Source: Antilocapra americana (lineage: Eukaryota; Chordata; Mammalia; Artiodactyla; Antilocapridae). From it: 64,000 bases of DNA. The notes below the pieces were generated by a model that saw only the letters and a program-made list of their open reading frames with translations, did no database searches and was not told where the DNA came from. A program made the position numbers and the translations under genes. The stretch covers positions 7,912,866 to 7,976,865 of the forward strand of contig ML660777.1 of NCBI GenBank assembly GCA_007570785.1, in the 5' to 3' direction. Positions 35,596 through 48,566 of the stretch are shown piece by piece. How positions within the stretch are numbered: position 1 is the stretch's first letter; every line of letters starts with the position of its first letter.

Positions 35596-35795
35596 TCATT
35601 TGACATTTCTCTCTCTCTCTCTCTCTTTTTAAATGTGGATTTATTTGGCTGTACCAGGTCTTAGTTATAGCACACAGGATCTTTAGTGGCAACATGTGGG
35701 ATCTTGTGCCCTGACCAGGGATCTAACTTGGCCCCCTGCATTGGGAGTGCTGAGTCCTTAACACTAGATTACCAGGAAAGTCATCTGAAATTCTT
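35596..35795 (-). mobile_element. CHR-2/ART2-type SINE, antisense, with (CT)n tail
   Basis: A (TC)n tract (35,609-35,626) leads into ttatttggctgtaccaggtc, then tgtgggatcttgtgccctga, then ccagggatctaacttggccc, then ttaacactagattaccagga. Flanks tcatttgacatttct (35596-35610) and tcatctgaaattctt (35781-35795), 11 of 15, may be the target duplication. Confidence 0.85.
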
Positions 35796-36999
35796 TCAAT
35801 GGATAATAATGATTGACAGTATCCCTGTTCTTTTTGGCCTCAACATTCTTACATTTCCTCAAGGATCTTATAGAAATGTATTGTAAATGTTATATCAAAG
35901 AACCTTCGGTAATTTCAGAGAGGGTGACTATAAAAAAAAGAAATATTCAGACATGTACCCCCCTCATGGTACAGAAGGGCCACTTATGCCCTCTTTCAGT
36001 GAAGAGGAGGCAGACTTTTAATTTATTTGGTTGTATGATATTTATTTGGTTGTAACTCCTTTTAATGCTGACATGAAATCTCAGGTCAGGAACAAGCTAG
36101 CTTATTTTGAATCTTTCCATTGTGTTTTCATAGGAAGTTTCTAAGAATAACTGAAGATTATAATCTATGGAAATAGTCTTACTCAATTTAGTTGAACATT
36201 TCTAGTTTTATTCATAAAGTTCTTTTTTATTTTTTTCTGCTTCAGAATAAGAACTGTAGGGTTGGACCCATTAAGTTTATTTTATCACTTTTAATGCAAA
36301 GATTATTACTGTAATTTACATATCTCAGTAAGAGCCAAAAGCTTCCTGCTGTGGCTTTTTCCACCAATGTGCTACAAATTAACAACCCAGCTACATTAAA
36401 GCAAATGAAAAAAAAATGTAATTCTTTTCAGTATAAAGAAAATTATCTGCCCATGAAACTGTATAATTCCTTCAATAAGATTTCCAAAAATGAGAAAACA
36501 AAATTTTTATGTAAACTACTTTAGTGTTTTAGTCTCATGTGAGACAGTAACATAAATCTTAAGAAAATGTAGTAAAATCATATTGATCACTGAAAATGAA
36601 AGCATTAACTTTTAGTCTGTGAACTATGCTTAAAGTCGTAAAAGAAAAATGTGCATCAGTGATATTTTAGAGAATCACGGAGGCATTAATCATGTACAAA
36701 TCATGGAAATATGACTTTTCCTATTTCTTACTGGTACCAAAGCATCAACTTTCGGTAAACAAGTAATCCAGTACTTCAATGATGAGTTCTCACAAAGAAA
36801 CAGCCCATCCAGAAATTGAAATTAATATGTCATTACTCAAAATATGCCATGGAAGTAATAGACATTTCTATGCCTTATATCTTCATGAAAATCCCTAGAC
36901 CACTGAAGTATTCTGTCCAACACTGTCACTCACAGATTTTACCAGGATAATGGAAAAATAATTTCAAGAGTCTGTCAACAGATCAGTCTTCCAATGACC
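35796..36999. other. AT-rich unique sequence
   Basis: No gene or named repeat. Short frames at 35686-36055 are partly SINE, partly chance. Confidence 0.45.
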
Positions 37000-37340
37000 T
37001 GCATTTACTGCTCCCTTAATTCATATGTTAAAGCTCTAACCCTCAATCTGATGGTATTTAGAGTATGGCCTTTGGGAGGGAGGCAATTAAGTTTAGATGA
37101 AGTCATGAAGGTGGGCCCCACGATGGGATTAGGAATCTTGTTAGAAGAAGAAAGATACTAGAACTCTCTCTCTCCTTTTCATATGATGATTCAAGGAAAA
37201 TGTGGCCAACTACAGACCAAGGGGGCTCTTGCCAGGAACACACTCTGCTAGCACATTGATTTTTGACTTTTCAGCCTCCCCAATTATGATAGATAAATAT
37301 CTGTTGATTAAGCCACCCAGTCTATGGTGTTGGTATGTCT
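37000..37340 (+). mobile_element. MLT1-like MaLR LTR
   Basis: attcatatgttaaagctcta, then ggcctttgggagggaggcaa, then gaagtcatgaaggtgggccc, then tctctctctccttttcatat, then ttgattaagccacccagtct. Solitary decayed LTR. Confidence 0.87.
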
Positions 37341-37383
37341 TAACCTTAGCTAAGGCATTTACTAAGGATTTATGAGATGCTAG

Positions 37384-37598
37384 GGGCTTCCCTGGTGGCT
37401 CAGACAGTAAAGAATCTGCCTGCAATGCAGGAGACCCAGGTTTTATCCCTAGGGTAGGGACGATCCCTTGGAGATGGGAACAACTATGCACTCCAGCACT
37501 CCAGTATTCTTGCCTGAAGAATTCCATGGACAGAGGAGCCTGGTGGGTTACAGTCCATGGGATCACAAAGAGTTGCACATGACTAAGAGACTAACACT
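37384..37598 (+). mobile_element. Bov-tA SINE
   Basis: Sense Bov-tA, gggcttccctggtggctcag to gactaagagactaacacttt. Contains an 8-bp tandem duplication (ctccagca/ctccagta) near 37,491-37,506. Confidence 0.97.
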
Positions 37599-37636
37599 TT
37601 CTCTTTTCACTATGGTATGCTGAACGTGAACATGAA

Positions 37637-37742
37637 CTCACTCAGTCGTGTCTTGCTCTTCACAACCCCATAGACTGTAGTCCGCTAGGCTCCTCTGTCT
37701 ATGGGGATTCTTCAGGCAGGAATACTGGAGTGGGTTTCCATT
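37637..37742 (-). mobile_element. Truncated Bov-tA, antisense
   Basis: ctcactcagtcgtgtcttgc to aatactggagtgggtttcc. The tRNA-derived head is lost. It faces the sense copy at 37,384. Confidence 0.92.
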
Positions 37743-37784
37743 TTACAAATTAATGACTCAACTTTTCTATTATCTCTTTTAATG

Positions 37785-37945
37785 TTTGAAACAATCTAGT
37801 ATGGTGATTGCCATAATCATTGCCACTTTACAGATAAAGAAACTGAAATGGAGAATAAATAATTTACTCAAGGTTACACAGATAGTCAGTGGCAGAAAAA
37901 TCTTCTGACCTCAGACTATTATATTAATTATAACATGATTCTATC
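37785..37945 (-). mobile_element. MIR SINE fossil, antisense
   Basis: tgccactttacagataaaga, then aaactgaaatgg, then ctcaaggttacacagatagt, then cagtggcagaaa: the antisense MIR order. Confidence 0.8.
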
Positions 37946-40900
37946 CCATAAATTTGTATTGTTTCTCATTTAAAATCAGAAGCCATTTCTAATAAATGAC
38001 CTCTACAATTCAGAGTTATATATCTCAATAGCTTACAATAGATATTATTTAGGTGGATTTTATTGATAAATAAGTAACCTTATTTAAAATGGCAAGAAAC
38101 AACTTTGAGGATGCTATTGTGGAATTTAATTGCTACATATAACACATATGCACTATTATAACTGTAAAATGTGCTAATATTCATTCTTCATTTTATTCAT
38201 TCAGTATATATGTCAATAAAACCAAATAACAACTTCATATACTCCTTTATTTAAGAAATTCAGTAATTAGACAAGAGGGCAGATTATTTATTAGACAATA
38301 TACATGGGCTTATAGAGACAGAACAAGAGATGAAATAGAAAAATTAAAAAATAACTGTCTGGGAAGTCAGAGAAAGTTTCCAATCAGATGTGACATTTAA
38401 ATTGACATTCAACAATGATGATCATTTTGCAATCAGGTGATGCCTTAACTTTAAAACTGAAAGATCTATTCAGGTTGCCAGCTGATCATTAAAAATAATT
38501 GTCACTTACTCTTCACTACATCATTTTTCTAACATACTGCAAAAGGAGGTTGTAACAGTGATGGTCCTGTAACATTCATATATATAGTAGAATAAAGAAT
38601 ATATTATAAATAATTTTTGACCATTCCTTATTTAAGCAAAGTAAAGTTCATTGATGGATGCATAGGTGGATTATAACAAAACACAGTCTCAGTAGTTATT
38701 ATCAAACTTTGTAATATAACAATGATGATTTAGTCAATTGTGTACTAATTATAATTATAGTGATAATCAAGAGTAAAATTTGTAAACGCTAGAGGCTCTT
38801 AGTCATAAAAAATTAGTATCTTCAAGGATTATACTTAAACTCCTTGAATGCTTGAGTAACCAATTATATAAATATTTTAAGTGATATGATGTATTATATT
38901 TGCATGAAACCAGGTAGGGGAATTTAAATGGAAAAAAGAAGAAAAAGTAAAATGTAAATATTCTATCTGGTAGTCATATATGTGTGAAAATGAATAATAG
39001 GAGCTAGCCAAACCCTTCAGCATTTAGATTAATTGGCTTCATTTTAAAAAGTAGTGTTAACAGTTTTGTTTGAAGGTAACAATATTTTCAATATGCTGGA
39101 AGTTACACTTTTGCATCTGTTTAACGTGCTCAAAGGAGTACATACTTTTAAAGATTGTTTCATCAATAACACAAACAAAATATTTTAATGATACTTATCT
39201 GAGGAATGAAAGATAATTTGTGAGATAATATCATAGTAAATGTGGCAGTAAAGACATAATGAAAATGAACATATAAAGTTGAGATTATAAGGCAAAAGAG
39301 AGCAAGTGTTTTGACTATTTTAAATATCACAATATGCTGTCCATTTCCACTCTAAAATGTGACAGAACATGGCACAATTAGTTTTTGATTCAACTGTTTA
39401 GGCTACTAAGTCATAATTTTATTACCTGTAGTCACACAGTCATTCTAATAGGCATATTTCCCTAAACTTATCTCCATTATAGCTTACACTGGTAAATGCA
39501 AGAAACAAGTACATTGTATATGTAGAACATGATCTGACGTTGTCTTCTGAATGTATATTGTGTACCATTTAGGGTAATACACTGCAGGAATTCTTCTGTG
39601 TCATTTTAGCTTGGAGTTGATGCATGAACTGTTTTAGACAGCAAGACAGAATTGTTTTCAATGTAACCCACAGGGAGTCCTTCTGAAAAGGGAAAACAAT
39701 GATTATGAAGGTTCATTTCAGTGCCAGCTGGAAGAGATCTTAAAGGTTATTCTATTTTATCCATACTACATATTTATTTAAATGTCTCCATTTGCAACAT
39801 ATGAGATGAATGTTTATTTAGAAATATTGGAATTTTTTAACTGTGTTTATAATGGCAAGAAGTGAAAAGCAGAAAACTATGTGCTAAATACCACTTTATT
39901 TGGCTACATTGCATTAATATTATTGTTTTACAAAGATTTACTTTATTTTCATTAAAAGATTGAACTCCAAGCTGAGATATTTAACTCTATCTTAACTGGT
40001 GAAGACCCACCTGGACAACTACTATTCTCTAGTTTCTGCCAAATTAAATATTTACTATACTGGAGTGCTACTCTAAAGTCTAGATTCATTTGGTCCAAAT
40101 AGGTTTAGAGGTGAATAAAAATATGTTGGAAAGATGGGGAATTCACTTAAAGATAAGGAATCTATTGAAGAAATCAAGTGTCACAAGTGACTTTTCAAGA
40201 AATAGTCTTCAAGATTAATACAGTTTCTGGATAGGATTATATAACTTCACTTTTCTTTAAAACGTTCAAATGTTAAATAACTGTAAATAATAAGTATATA
40301 AATAGCTCATTCTCAAACAAGAAGATATCACTTTCTTTTACCTTTTCCATTTTTTTAAAAACTCTTGTCGAACAATATTTGGGCTATTCACTGATTGCAG
40401 ACAGATTACTATTCTCTCGGTAGAGATAGCTTCATGTACATGTGACCTGTGAGATCTCATAGACTCTCATACTTGGTTTACTGCTTGTTGCCATCACTTA
40501 GAAATGCAAAATAATTTATCAAAAAGAAGTCTCACATATTTATTTATCAAAAAGCAGTCTCACACAGGGCCTTGAAAGTTAAGTTCCTAGGCTTGACTGA
40601 TGAATTTGGGCCAAGATAGACAAATATATTTAAAAATAAATGAAAAAGCTGTTTTAAATAAAACAGGTCTTGATGGTTAGATTGAAGATGAAAATATGGC
40701 ATTGCTTATTATTTAAAGACAGTAATAATTCAATTGGAATATTTTGCCTGCAAACAAATTTCAGAGACTATATTGTGATGATATGGACTAGAACAAGAAT
40801 GAAGCACAGGATATGTGGGAGGCTGGGGGGGTGGGTGGTGACTGATGAGGTACAACCAGCCTTCTCTGGAGTTTCACTAAAAAAGGAATATTATCAGAGC

Positions 40901-41479
40901 AATTATAAATTCCTATGATGAGAAAACTGGCTTAAATGCTAAGCATCTATAATCTAGCTTGCTTTATAACCCTGTGGTATGTATACTTTGGTGAATACAA
41001 CAGTAATCTTGGTAGCTTTTAAAAATTTAGATACTGTGATTTATTGGATCAAGTAAAAAGCCATTGCAAACATTTTTAATAAACTCATCCAGGTGGTTCT
41101 GAATAATATTCATCCATGAATCACACTTGCAAAAATGCTAATCTATCATAATAGTCAATTGGCTTGAAGATGAAAATTAATTTTCCACCCATTAAACAAT
41201 CTTGTCATTATTTTTTTAATTCAAGATTTAGCTGCATTAGGTACACAATAAATGTTTTTTTAATATAACAAAGTTTTTAGTTGAGAGTTATTATTAGGTT
41301 TTACAAAAATTTTCCTGAATGAGTAAAAAACTCAAAAAGCCTAAGAAAAAGAGACATATAATGTAATAGGCTATCTATAGTTACCTCTCATGAAAATATC
41401 TGGAGGACTTATGCCTTTCTTTGATAAAATTAGCCCCTGAGTTTACAAAAGGCATCTTTTAATAATATTGTAATATTGG
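37946..41479. other. 3.5-kb repeat-poor AT-rich stretch
   Basis: No LINE, SINE or LTR recognised across 3.5 kb. It contains one 28-bp tandem pair (about 40,514-40,569) and an 82-codon frame (40670-40918) without a recognisable domain. It may simply contain repeats too old to see by eye. Confidence 0.5.
40514..40569. repeat. 28-bp tandem duplication
   Basis: tttatcaaaaagaagtctcaca and tttatcaaaaagcagtctcaca start at 40,515 and 40,543; the unit is 28 bp with few differences. Confidence 0.85.
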
Positions 41480-41694
41480 AGTGGCTTCACAGAAGGCTGA
41501 ATGGGTAAAGCAGCTACCTGCAATGTGGGAGAGGCAGGAGATGCAGGTTTGACCCTGGGGTTAGGAAGATTCTCTGGAGGGAGGCATGGCAACCCACCTG
41601 GAGAATGCTGTGAACAGAGGAGCCTGGCAGGCTACAGTTCATAAGGTTGAAAAGAGTTGGAAATGGCTGAAGCAACTGAGCACGCACACACACA
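41480..41694 (+). mobile_element. Bov-tA SINE with (CA)n tail
   Basis: Diverged sense Bov-tA: gagtggcttcacagaaggct to aagcaactgagcacgcacac, ending in CACACACA. Flanking atattggagt and gtatttggagt may be a decayed target duplication. Confidence 0.9.
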
Positions 41695-42281
41695 GTATTT
41701 GGAGTAAAATTTAAAAAAAAAATAGGTAGATTGAAATGGGAATGAAACTAAGTCATACTGCTACTTAATTTTTTTTCTGTTGTCTATAAAGAAGGCTGGA
41801 TTAATGTAATACCCAATGATGCCATTGTAAAAGTGTGTTTTATACTTTGCATCAGTGAAGAAAGTAGTATTACTCAGATAAATATGAATATTAAGATTGA
41901 TTTGGTTTTTTATACGTGATTAACAGATTTTTGCAACCAAGTGAAATTGCTATAAAAACAAAAAATATTCTCATCTCTGTCTCTTTTTCTTTACTCAGCA
42001 ACTAATCTTAACCAACTGGAATATTTTAAGTACCATCTTATTCAACATTTGAAATAAAAAATCTGCTTTTTAATGGAGAGTCTACATTCATCATAAAGAT
42101 AAAGCAAGAAGAGTCTTTGGCAGAGATTTTCTTCACAGAAGCAGGCTATTTTTGTCCTGTACATCTAGCAAGTTGTAAAAATATAAATTCCAGAAGTTAT
42201 ATTAATATTTCAAGAATTAAAAAAAAAACAGAAAGTGCATACATGTAGGAACTTATTATTATTTTTTTTTCTATTATGGTT
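41695..42281. other. AT-rich unique sequence
   Basis: Nothing recognised. Confidence 0.45.
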
Positions 42282-42533
42282 AAGAAAATGGCAACCCACT
42301 CCAGTACTTTTGCCTGGTGAATCCCATGGACGGAGGAGCCTGGTGGGCTGCAGTCCATGGGGTCGAAGAGTCGGACATGACTGAGAGACTTCACTTTAAT
42401 ATGTTGGAGAAGGCAATGGCAACCCACTCCAGTGTTTTTGCCTGGAGAATCCCAGGGAGAGCAGAGCCTGGTGGGCTGCGGCCTATGGGGTCGCACAGAG
42501 TCGGAAACGACTGAAGCAACTTAGCAGCAGCAG
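42282..42533 (+). mobile_element. BOV-A2 SINE, dimer
   Basis: Two A monomers: aaatggcaacccactccagt to gagacttcactttaatatg, then ggagaaggcaatggcaaccc to cgactgaagcaacttagcag with CAG repeats. Low divergence. Confidence 0.96.
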
Positions 42534-42537
42534 AAGC

Positions 42538-42564
42538 AATGAAGTTTCATGGGAAAACTTCATT
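42538..42564. repeat. 10-bp perfect inverted repeat between two SINEs
   Basis: aatgaagttt (42538-42547) and aaacttcatt (42555-42564) are perfect reverse complements with a 7-nt loop, at the junction between the BOV-A2 and the Bov-tA. Confidence 0.85.
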
Positions 42565-42761
42565 TACTCAGCTGGTAAAGAATCTGCTTCAATGCAGGAG
42601 ACCTCGGTTCAATTCCTGGGTTGGGAACATCTCCTGGAGAAGGCAACAGCTATCCACTCCAGTATTCTTGTTTGGAAAATTTCATGGACAGAGATGCCTT
42701 GCAGGCTACAATCCATGGAATCAGAAAGAGTCAGACATGACTGACTGACTTTCACTTTCAC
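42564..42761 (+). mobile_element. Bov-tA SINE
   Basis: Sense Bov-tA lacking its first bases: tttactcagctggtaaagaa to cagacatgactgactgactt, with a tttcactttcac tail. Confidence 0.95.
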
Positions 42762-43119
42762 AACGAACTTTCCAGGAGGGGGGCATTATCATAATTCCTT
42801 TTATTAGTTAATTATTTGTAAAGATTTAGTTTATACAGAAATTGAGAAGATAGTAAACAATAAATAAAATCAATAAAATGAGAATAACATTTTTCATTAT
42901 TTGCTTATTTCGGGAAAATATATATGTGCTTAAGGAAGTTATAACGTGTACCAGGTAGACACTCAGATCATGAAGTGAAGGGAATATTATATTTGATTTG
43001 TATTTTTAAGATTGATACCAATATCTCTAATGATACTGTTTCCTAAACACATAAGCTATGGTGTTGATGCTATAATAGTGCAACAGAGAATTTACATTGA
43101 TTTAAATTAGTCAGAACTT
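42762..43119. other. AT-rich unique sequence
   Basis: Nothing recognised. Confidence 0.4.
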
Positions 43120-44364
43120 CTCCTAGTAAGGCTTCAGCAATACATGAACCATGAAATTCCAGATGCTCAAGCTGGTTTTAGAAAAGACAGAGGAACCAGA
43201 GATCAAGTTGGTAACATCTGCTTGATCATCAAAAATGCAAGAGAGTTCCAGAAAACAAACAAACAAACATCTATTTCTGCTTTATAGACTATGCCAAAGC
43301 CTTTGACCATATGGATCACAATAAACTGTGGAAAATTCTGAAAGAGATGGAAATACCAGACCACCTGACGTGCTTCTTGAGAAACCTGTATGCAGGTCAG
43401 GAAGCAATAGTTAGAACTTGACATGGAACAACAGATTGGTTCCAAATAGGAAAAGGAGTATGTCAAGGCTGTGTATTGTCACCCTGCTTATTTAACTTAT
43501 ATGCAGAGTACGTCATGAAAAATGCTGGGGTGGAGGAAGCACAAGCTGGAATCAAGATTGCCAGGAGAAATATCAATAACCTCAGATATGCAGACGACAC
43601 CACCCTTATGGCAGAAAGTGAAGAAGAACTAAAGAGCCTCTTGCTGAAAGTGAAAGAGGAGAGTGAAAAAGTTGGCTTAAGGCTCAACATTCAGAAAACT
43701 AAGATCATGACATCCGGCCCCATCAGTTCACAGTAAATAGATGAGAGAACAGTGGCTGATTTTATTTTGGGGAGCTCTAAAATCACTGCAGATGGTAATT
43801 AAAGCCATGAAATTAAAAGATGCTTACTCCTTGGAAAGAAAGTTATGACCAACCTAGACAGCATATTAAAAAGCAGAGACATTACTTTGCCAACAAAGAT
43901 CTGTCTAGTCAAGGCTATGATTTTCCCAATATTCATGTATGGATGTGAGAGTTGGACTATAAAGAAAGCTGAGTGCCAAAGAATTGATGCTTTTGAACTG
44001 TGGTGTTGGAGAAGACTCTTGAGAATCCCTTGGACTGCAAGGATATACAGCCAGTCCATCCTAAAGGAGATCAGTCTTGAGTGTTCATTGGAAGGACTGA
44101 TGTTGAGGCTGAAACCCCAATACTTTGGCCATGTGATGTGAAGACCTGACTCATTAGAAAGATCCTGATGCTGGGAAAGATTGAAGGCATGAGGAGAAGG
44201 GGAAGACAGAGGATGAGAAGGTTGGATGGCATCACTGACTCAATGGACATGAGTTTGGGTAAACTCTAGGAGTTGGTGATGGTCAGGGAGGCTTGGCGTG
44301 CTACGGTCCATGGGGACGCAGAGTCAGACACAACTGAGTCACTGAACTGAACTCAATTGAACTG
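43120..44364 (+). mobile_element. BovB LINE, 5'-truncated, 1.25 kb
   Basis: Starts before the RT palm and runs to the (actga)n tail. Motif A is hit by a TAG (ctttatagactatg near 43,285). Motif B (GVCQGCVLSP) and motif C (YADDTTLM) are open in 43,476-43,736 and just upstream. A caaacaaacaaa expansion lies in the RT region near 43,255. Flanks agtcagaactt (43109-43119) and agtcctaactt (44365-44375), 9 of 11, may be the target duplication. Confidence 0.96.
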
Positions 44365-44368
44365 AGTC

Positions 44369-46306
44369 CTAACTTGAATATATTTTGCTGTGTCAGTACA
44401 GTAATGTCAGAGTGTGTTAAAAAAAGAAAAGTAGTCCCATCTATAATAAGGTGATAAACTGCAGGAAATACAAGTATTTTAAGAAAAAATTGTGATCAGA
44501 TACAACTGACAGCAAATTGGATGTGAGTAAAAAATTGTTTGATAGTTTACTATCTGGATTAAAAATAGAATCTAACCAATATATATGTGAGTATATGTTT
44601 TGATTCTAGTTGTTAGTCAAATGATGACATCACAATTTTAATTCCCAAGTAAAATGAGTAATTCTGCTCCATAATTGCAACTCATAAAATATCTGGTGTT
44701 ATTATCATCATAAAGTATAAAATAAATACAAATAAATTGACTAATTTATTCTCCAGAAATGAAAATTTTTAATTATGCCCTAGTACACATTTAGCTCTGA
44801 TTCTTCAGAACTAAACTCAATTCTTCCTTCACTGTATGTCACATCTCCATCTACAAGTAAAGAAAATAACATGAGAACTCAAATGAAAAACAGTCTAAAA
44901 TTTGTTAACACCAAGTAATTTATTGACACATCAGTACAGTCTTGGTTGTATTTATGCTTACTCTCCATAGTAGACAGATGACTATTTTCTAGAGGGACAA
45001 AGCAACAATGTTGTTCTACTATTACTATTATTACTAATGTTACTATTATTATTCTTACCTCCAGAGATTATTCGTATGTCACCAATTTTTCCATTAATGT
45101 CTTTCTTCTGTTTCATTATCCAAACCAAGGTAACACGAGAATGTTTCTAAAATTGTAAATTCTAAAAAGTATGTCCAGTCTCTTCTATGCCTTTCTTTTG
45201 CTCTGCTTAGCCAATTGTTCACCCCCACACACAGATCCAACCATATTAACTATTTCAAAGTAATGTCCTTCCAGTAAATGACCAGACCTATGAAAGAGTT
45301 CAGCAAATTGCCCACAATCTATGTGTTCACAGACTCTATTTTCACCTCAAAACTGTGTTTTCTGTATGTTACAAAGTCCTTCTGTATAAATTCCACTTCT
45401 CTTTGTTGGAAATGTCCTTTCTTTACAACTTCAAATTTTAGATTTGTTCATGTGCAAATCTGTATCAGGAAACTTTTATTTCTAAACTGAATTCTAGCTG
45501 CATGTCTCCAACATGTTGTCTGGAAAGTTCATATTGCACATTCCATCAATATTTAAGCTCAAACTATTCAGTTCATTTTTCTCAACATTAATTTCTGAAT
45601 TTCACTAATAGAGCTTTTTATCCAAACATAAAACACTTTTGATTTTAACCTTTTGTCTCTCATATTCATCAATTTCAAAATCTTATCAAGTCTTTCTTTA
45701 AAATTTTTTTCTTTCAATTCTTTACATTTCTATTAACCCCATTAGCTCATGACTTCACATTTTATTCCCAGATAGGGAAAAAAAAAAGCTAATCTGCCTT
45801 TCTTCATAAAAGTATTTTTCAATAATTCCTCTACAGTTACAAGAATACATTGACAAATCTTATTTTTCAAGACTATTCCTCTAATCAAAATATTGAGGGA
45901 TTTCCTCTTATTCATGGGAGCAAACAATGAACTTTTAATAATGTCACTTAAATGCCTTCCATTCTCCAGAATCTGGTTTCGATTTACTGTGCCAGTACTC
46001 AAGCTGTATTCGTTAGCCTACCCCAGCTGGAATGTTCACATATGGAGCATCTGTGATTGCTTTCTTTAATGGAGATGGGGAGATAAGAAACTCAGTGAAT
46101 CTGCTCCTCCCAAACCCAAAAAGCAATAAAAATATTGACAAAATAATAAAAGCCAACAGTTACAGACCTATAGAAATTAACCAAATTCACGGAATACGTG
46201 AATAGATGAAAAGCATCCACTCAAGATATTCTACTAAACCTCAGTAAGAACAGCATGGACTGTATGTAGCACTTAATTTTGAGCTGTTTGCATTCTTTGG
46301 AAAGAA
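44369..46306. other. Unique sequence with a trinucleotide-rich patch
   Basis: An irregular (ACT/ATT)n patch at about 45,018-45,056. Frames at 45278-45490 and 45742-46002 (minus) have no recognisable domain. No named repeat. Confidence 0.45.
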
Positions 46307-46507
46307 AGTATTAGTCCCTCAGTCGTGTCTGACTCATTGTGACCCAGGGATTGTAGCCTGCCAGGCTCCTCTGTCCTGTATTTCTCCAGGCAAAAATACT
46401 GGAGTAGGTTGCCATTCTCTTCTCCAGGGGATCTTCTTGACCCAGGGATCAAACATAGATCTCCTGCTTTACAGGTGGATTCTTTACCACTAAGCCCCCA
46501 GGGAACT
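46307..46507 (-). mobile_element. Bov-tA SINE, antisense
   Basis: gtattagtccctcagtcgtg to ttaccactaagcccccaggg. Nearly full length. Confidence 0.95.
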
Positions 46508-46854
46508 CAGTGGCATGGTAGGCATGAAATCCAGCAGGCTTATAGCCAACAGAGATGACTAATCTTTTTTAGGAAGTTCTGTTTACAGCCTCATCCTAGA
46601 ATACAATCTATAGATTGACAAAACTTTAGGACAATCTTCAGGAAAATCTGCTTTCTGAGAACTTTGAAGTTATTTAACTTGGAGCTTAGATCTGAAAAAC
46701 GAAACAAAAAATAAACAACAGAAATAGCAACAAAAAATGTTTTCAAGAATTACTGAAGCCAATAGCATTTTACTCTAACATATACTGTGAGTATAGTTGG
46801 GGCAGACAAGAGTCTGGGCAAAAATTTAAAAGGAACCACTAAATTATTTATCTT
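46508..46854. other. Unique sequence
   Basis: Nothing recognised; it could hide more of the L1 3' UTR that follows. Confidence 0.4.
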
Positions 46855-47723
46855 CTCCATAGTAAACTGCCTTTTCCAGAGTGGCATGGAAATGGAATCA
46901 AATACTATGCAACTTTTCAAATTGGCTTCTTTCATCTAGAAATATGGCTTGAAGATTCACCCATGTCTATACATTTCTTGAATAGTCATTTCTTCTTATC
47001 ACTGGAGAGTGTTCCATGATGTGTCATGTCATAGTCTGTTTTAATTCAATTACTGAAGGATGTCTTGTGTGTTTCCAGTTTGGCAAATATAAATATAGAT
47101 GCTCTAAACACCCACACATTGGCTTTTGTGTGCATACATCTTCAAATCATTTGGGTAGCTTTCTGGAGGGTAATTGCTATGGTAAGACTGTATTTAGTTT
47201 TATAAGAAACTGCTTTTTTTCAATATAGCTATGGCATTTTGTACCCCACTGGCAGTGAATAAGAGCTCCTTTTTCTTCATATTCTTACTAGCAATTGGTA
47301 TTGTCAGTTTTATTTTTAATTTCAGACGTTCCAAGTGTGTGATGGTATCTTATTGTTATTTCCACTTCCCTAGTGACAAATGACAATTAGAATCTCTTTA
47401 TGTCTATCATATCTTTTGCCCATTTTAAACTGGATTATATCATAGACAGAATAAATATCCCTTCCACTCCCAATATGTGGACATCCATGGAACCCTTAGA
47501 ATTAATTTGTCAATACCAATAAAGCTATTGGCTTTGGAGTATTAATATTATTATCTATAAATTTTCAATACTTGTTTATTAATTCTAGGTGATTTAATGT
47601 AGATTCTTTGGTGTTGTCTATATAAATAATCATGTCATCTGCATAAACAATTTTTGTTTCTTCCTTTCTAATTAGTGTAAATTTTATTTCTTTCACTGAT
47701 TGCACAAGCTAGAACTTCTAGTA

Positions 47724-47775
47724 TGAAACTGAATTGGAGTGAGGAGAAATGAAACTGAATTGGAGTGAGGAGAAA
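47724..47775. repeat. Perfect 26-bp tandem duplication
   Basis: Two identical 26-bp copies (47724-47749 and 47750-47775) beginning tgaaactgaattggagtgag, inside the decayed L1. Confidence 0.97.
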
Positions 47776-47997
47776 AGGACATCTTTGCTTTCTTCCTGAT
47801 CTTGGGAGAATAAGTGTCTAGTTTTTCACCATTAAGTAAATAGCAACTGTAAGTCTATTGTAAATGTTCATTATTAAGAAAGTTCTACTCTATAAATAGC
47901 TGCTGAGAATTTTTTATCCTGAATGTTGGGTCTTATCAAGTGCTATTTATGAGTTGATTAAACTGATCATATGCTATTTCTTTAAAATGTAGATTAA

Positions 47998-48102
47998 GTG
48001 TTAGTCACTCAGTCATCTCTGACTCTTTGCAATTCCACGGACTATGTAGCTCTCCAGGCTCCTCTGTCCATGGCGAGAATACTGGAATGGATTGCCATTC
48101 TA
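47998..48102 (-). mobile_element. Truncated Bov-tA, antisense
   Basis: gtgttagtcactcagtcatc, then ccatggcgagaatactggaa, then tggattgccattct. Part of the Bov-A unit with a small internal deletion; no tRNA head. Confidence 0.9.
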
Positions 48103-48566
48103 CAGCTTATTAAATTTGATGACTTTTAAAAATTTTAACCAGATTTGCATAGTTGAACCACATTTCACTTGACCAGGTATTAAGTCATAGAGTAAATCCC
48201 GTAAGTATGAGACAAGTCTAGCCATCCCTTTTTTTTAATTTATGATATTGATCATTTTTGTCCTCTCTGTATTTTTCTTGGTTAACTTGGCTAGATATTC
48301 CTCAATTTTATTGATCTCTCCAAATAGCTAGCTTTTGGTTTTGTCATTTTGTGTGTTGCTTTATTTCCAATTGTTGATCTCAGTTCTAAATTTTATCATT
48401 TCCTTTATTCTGCTTGCTGTAGGTTTCATCTGTTCTTTCTCTACATTCCTAAAGTGGAAGCTTAGATTTTTAATTTTAGATCTTTCTTCTTTTCTAATAT
48501 ATACACTTAATACTACAAGTTCCCCTCTAAGCATTGCTGTTGCTGTATCCCACAATTTTTTGAAAG

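Noticed and set aside
45018..45056. Regularly spaced short repeats considered as a CRISPR-like array
   Set aside because: Simple trinucleotide-rich DNA in a mammalian genome, with no spacers or repeat units of array size.
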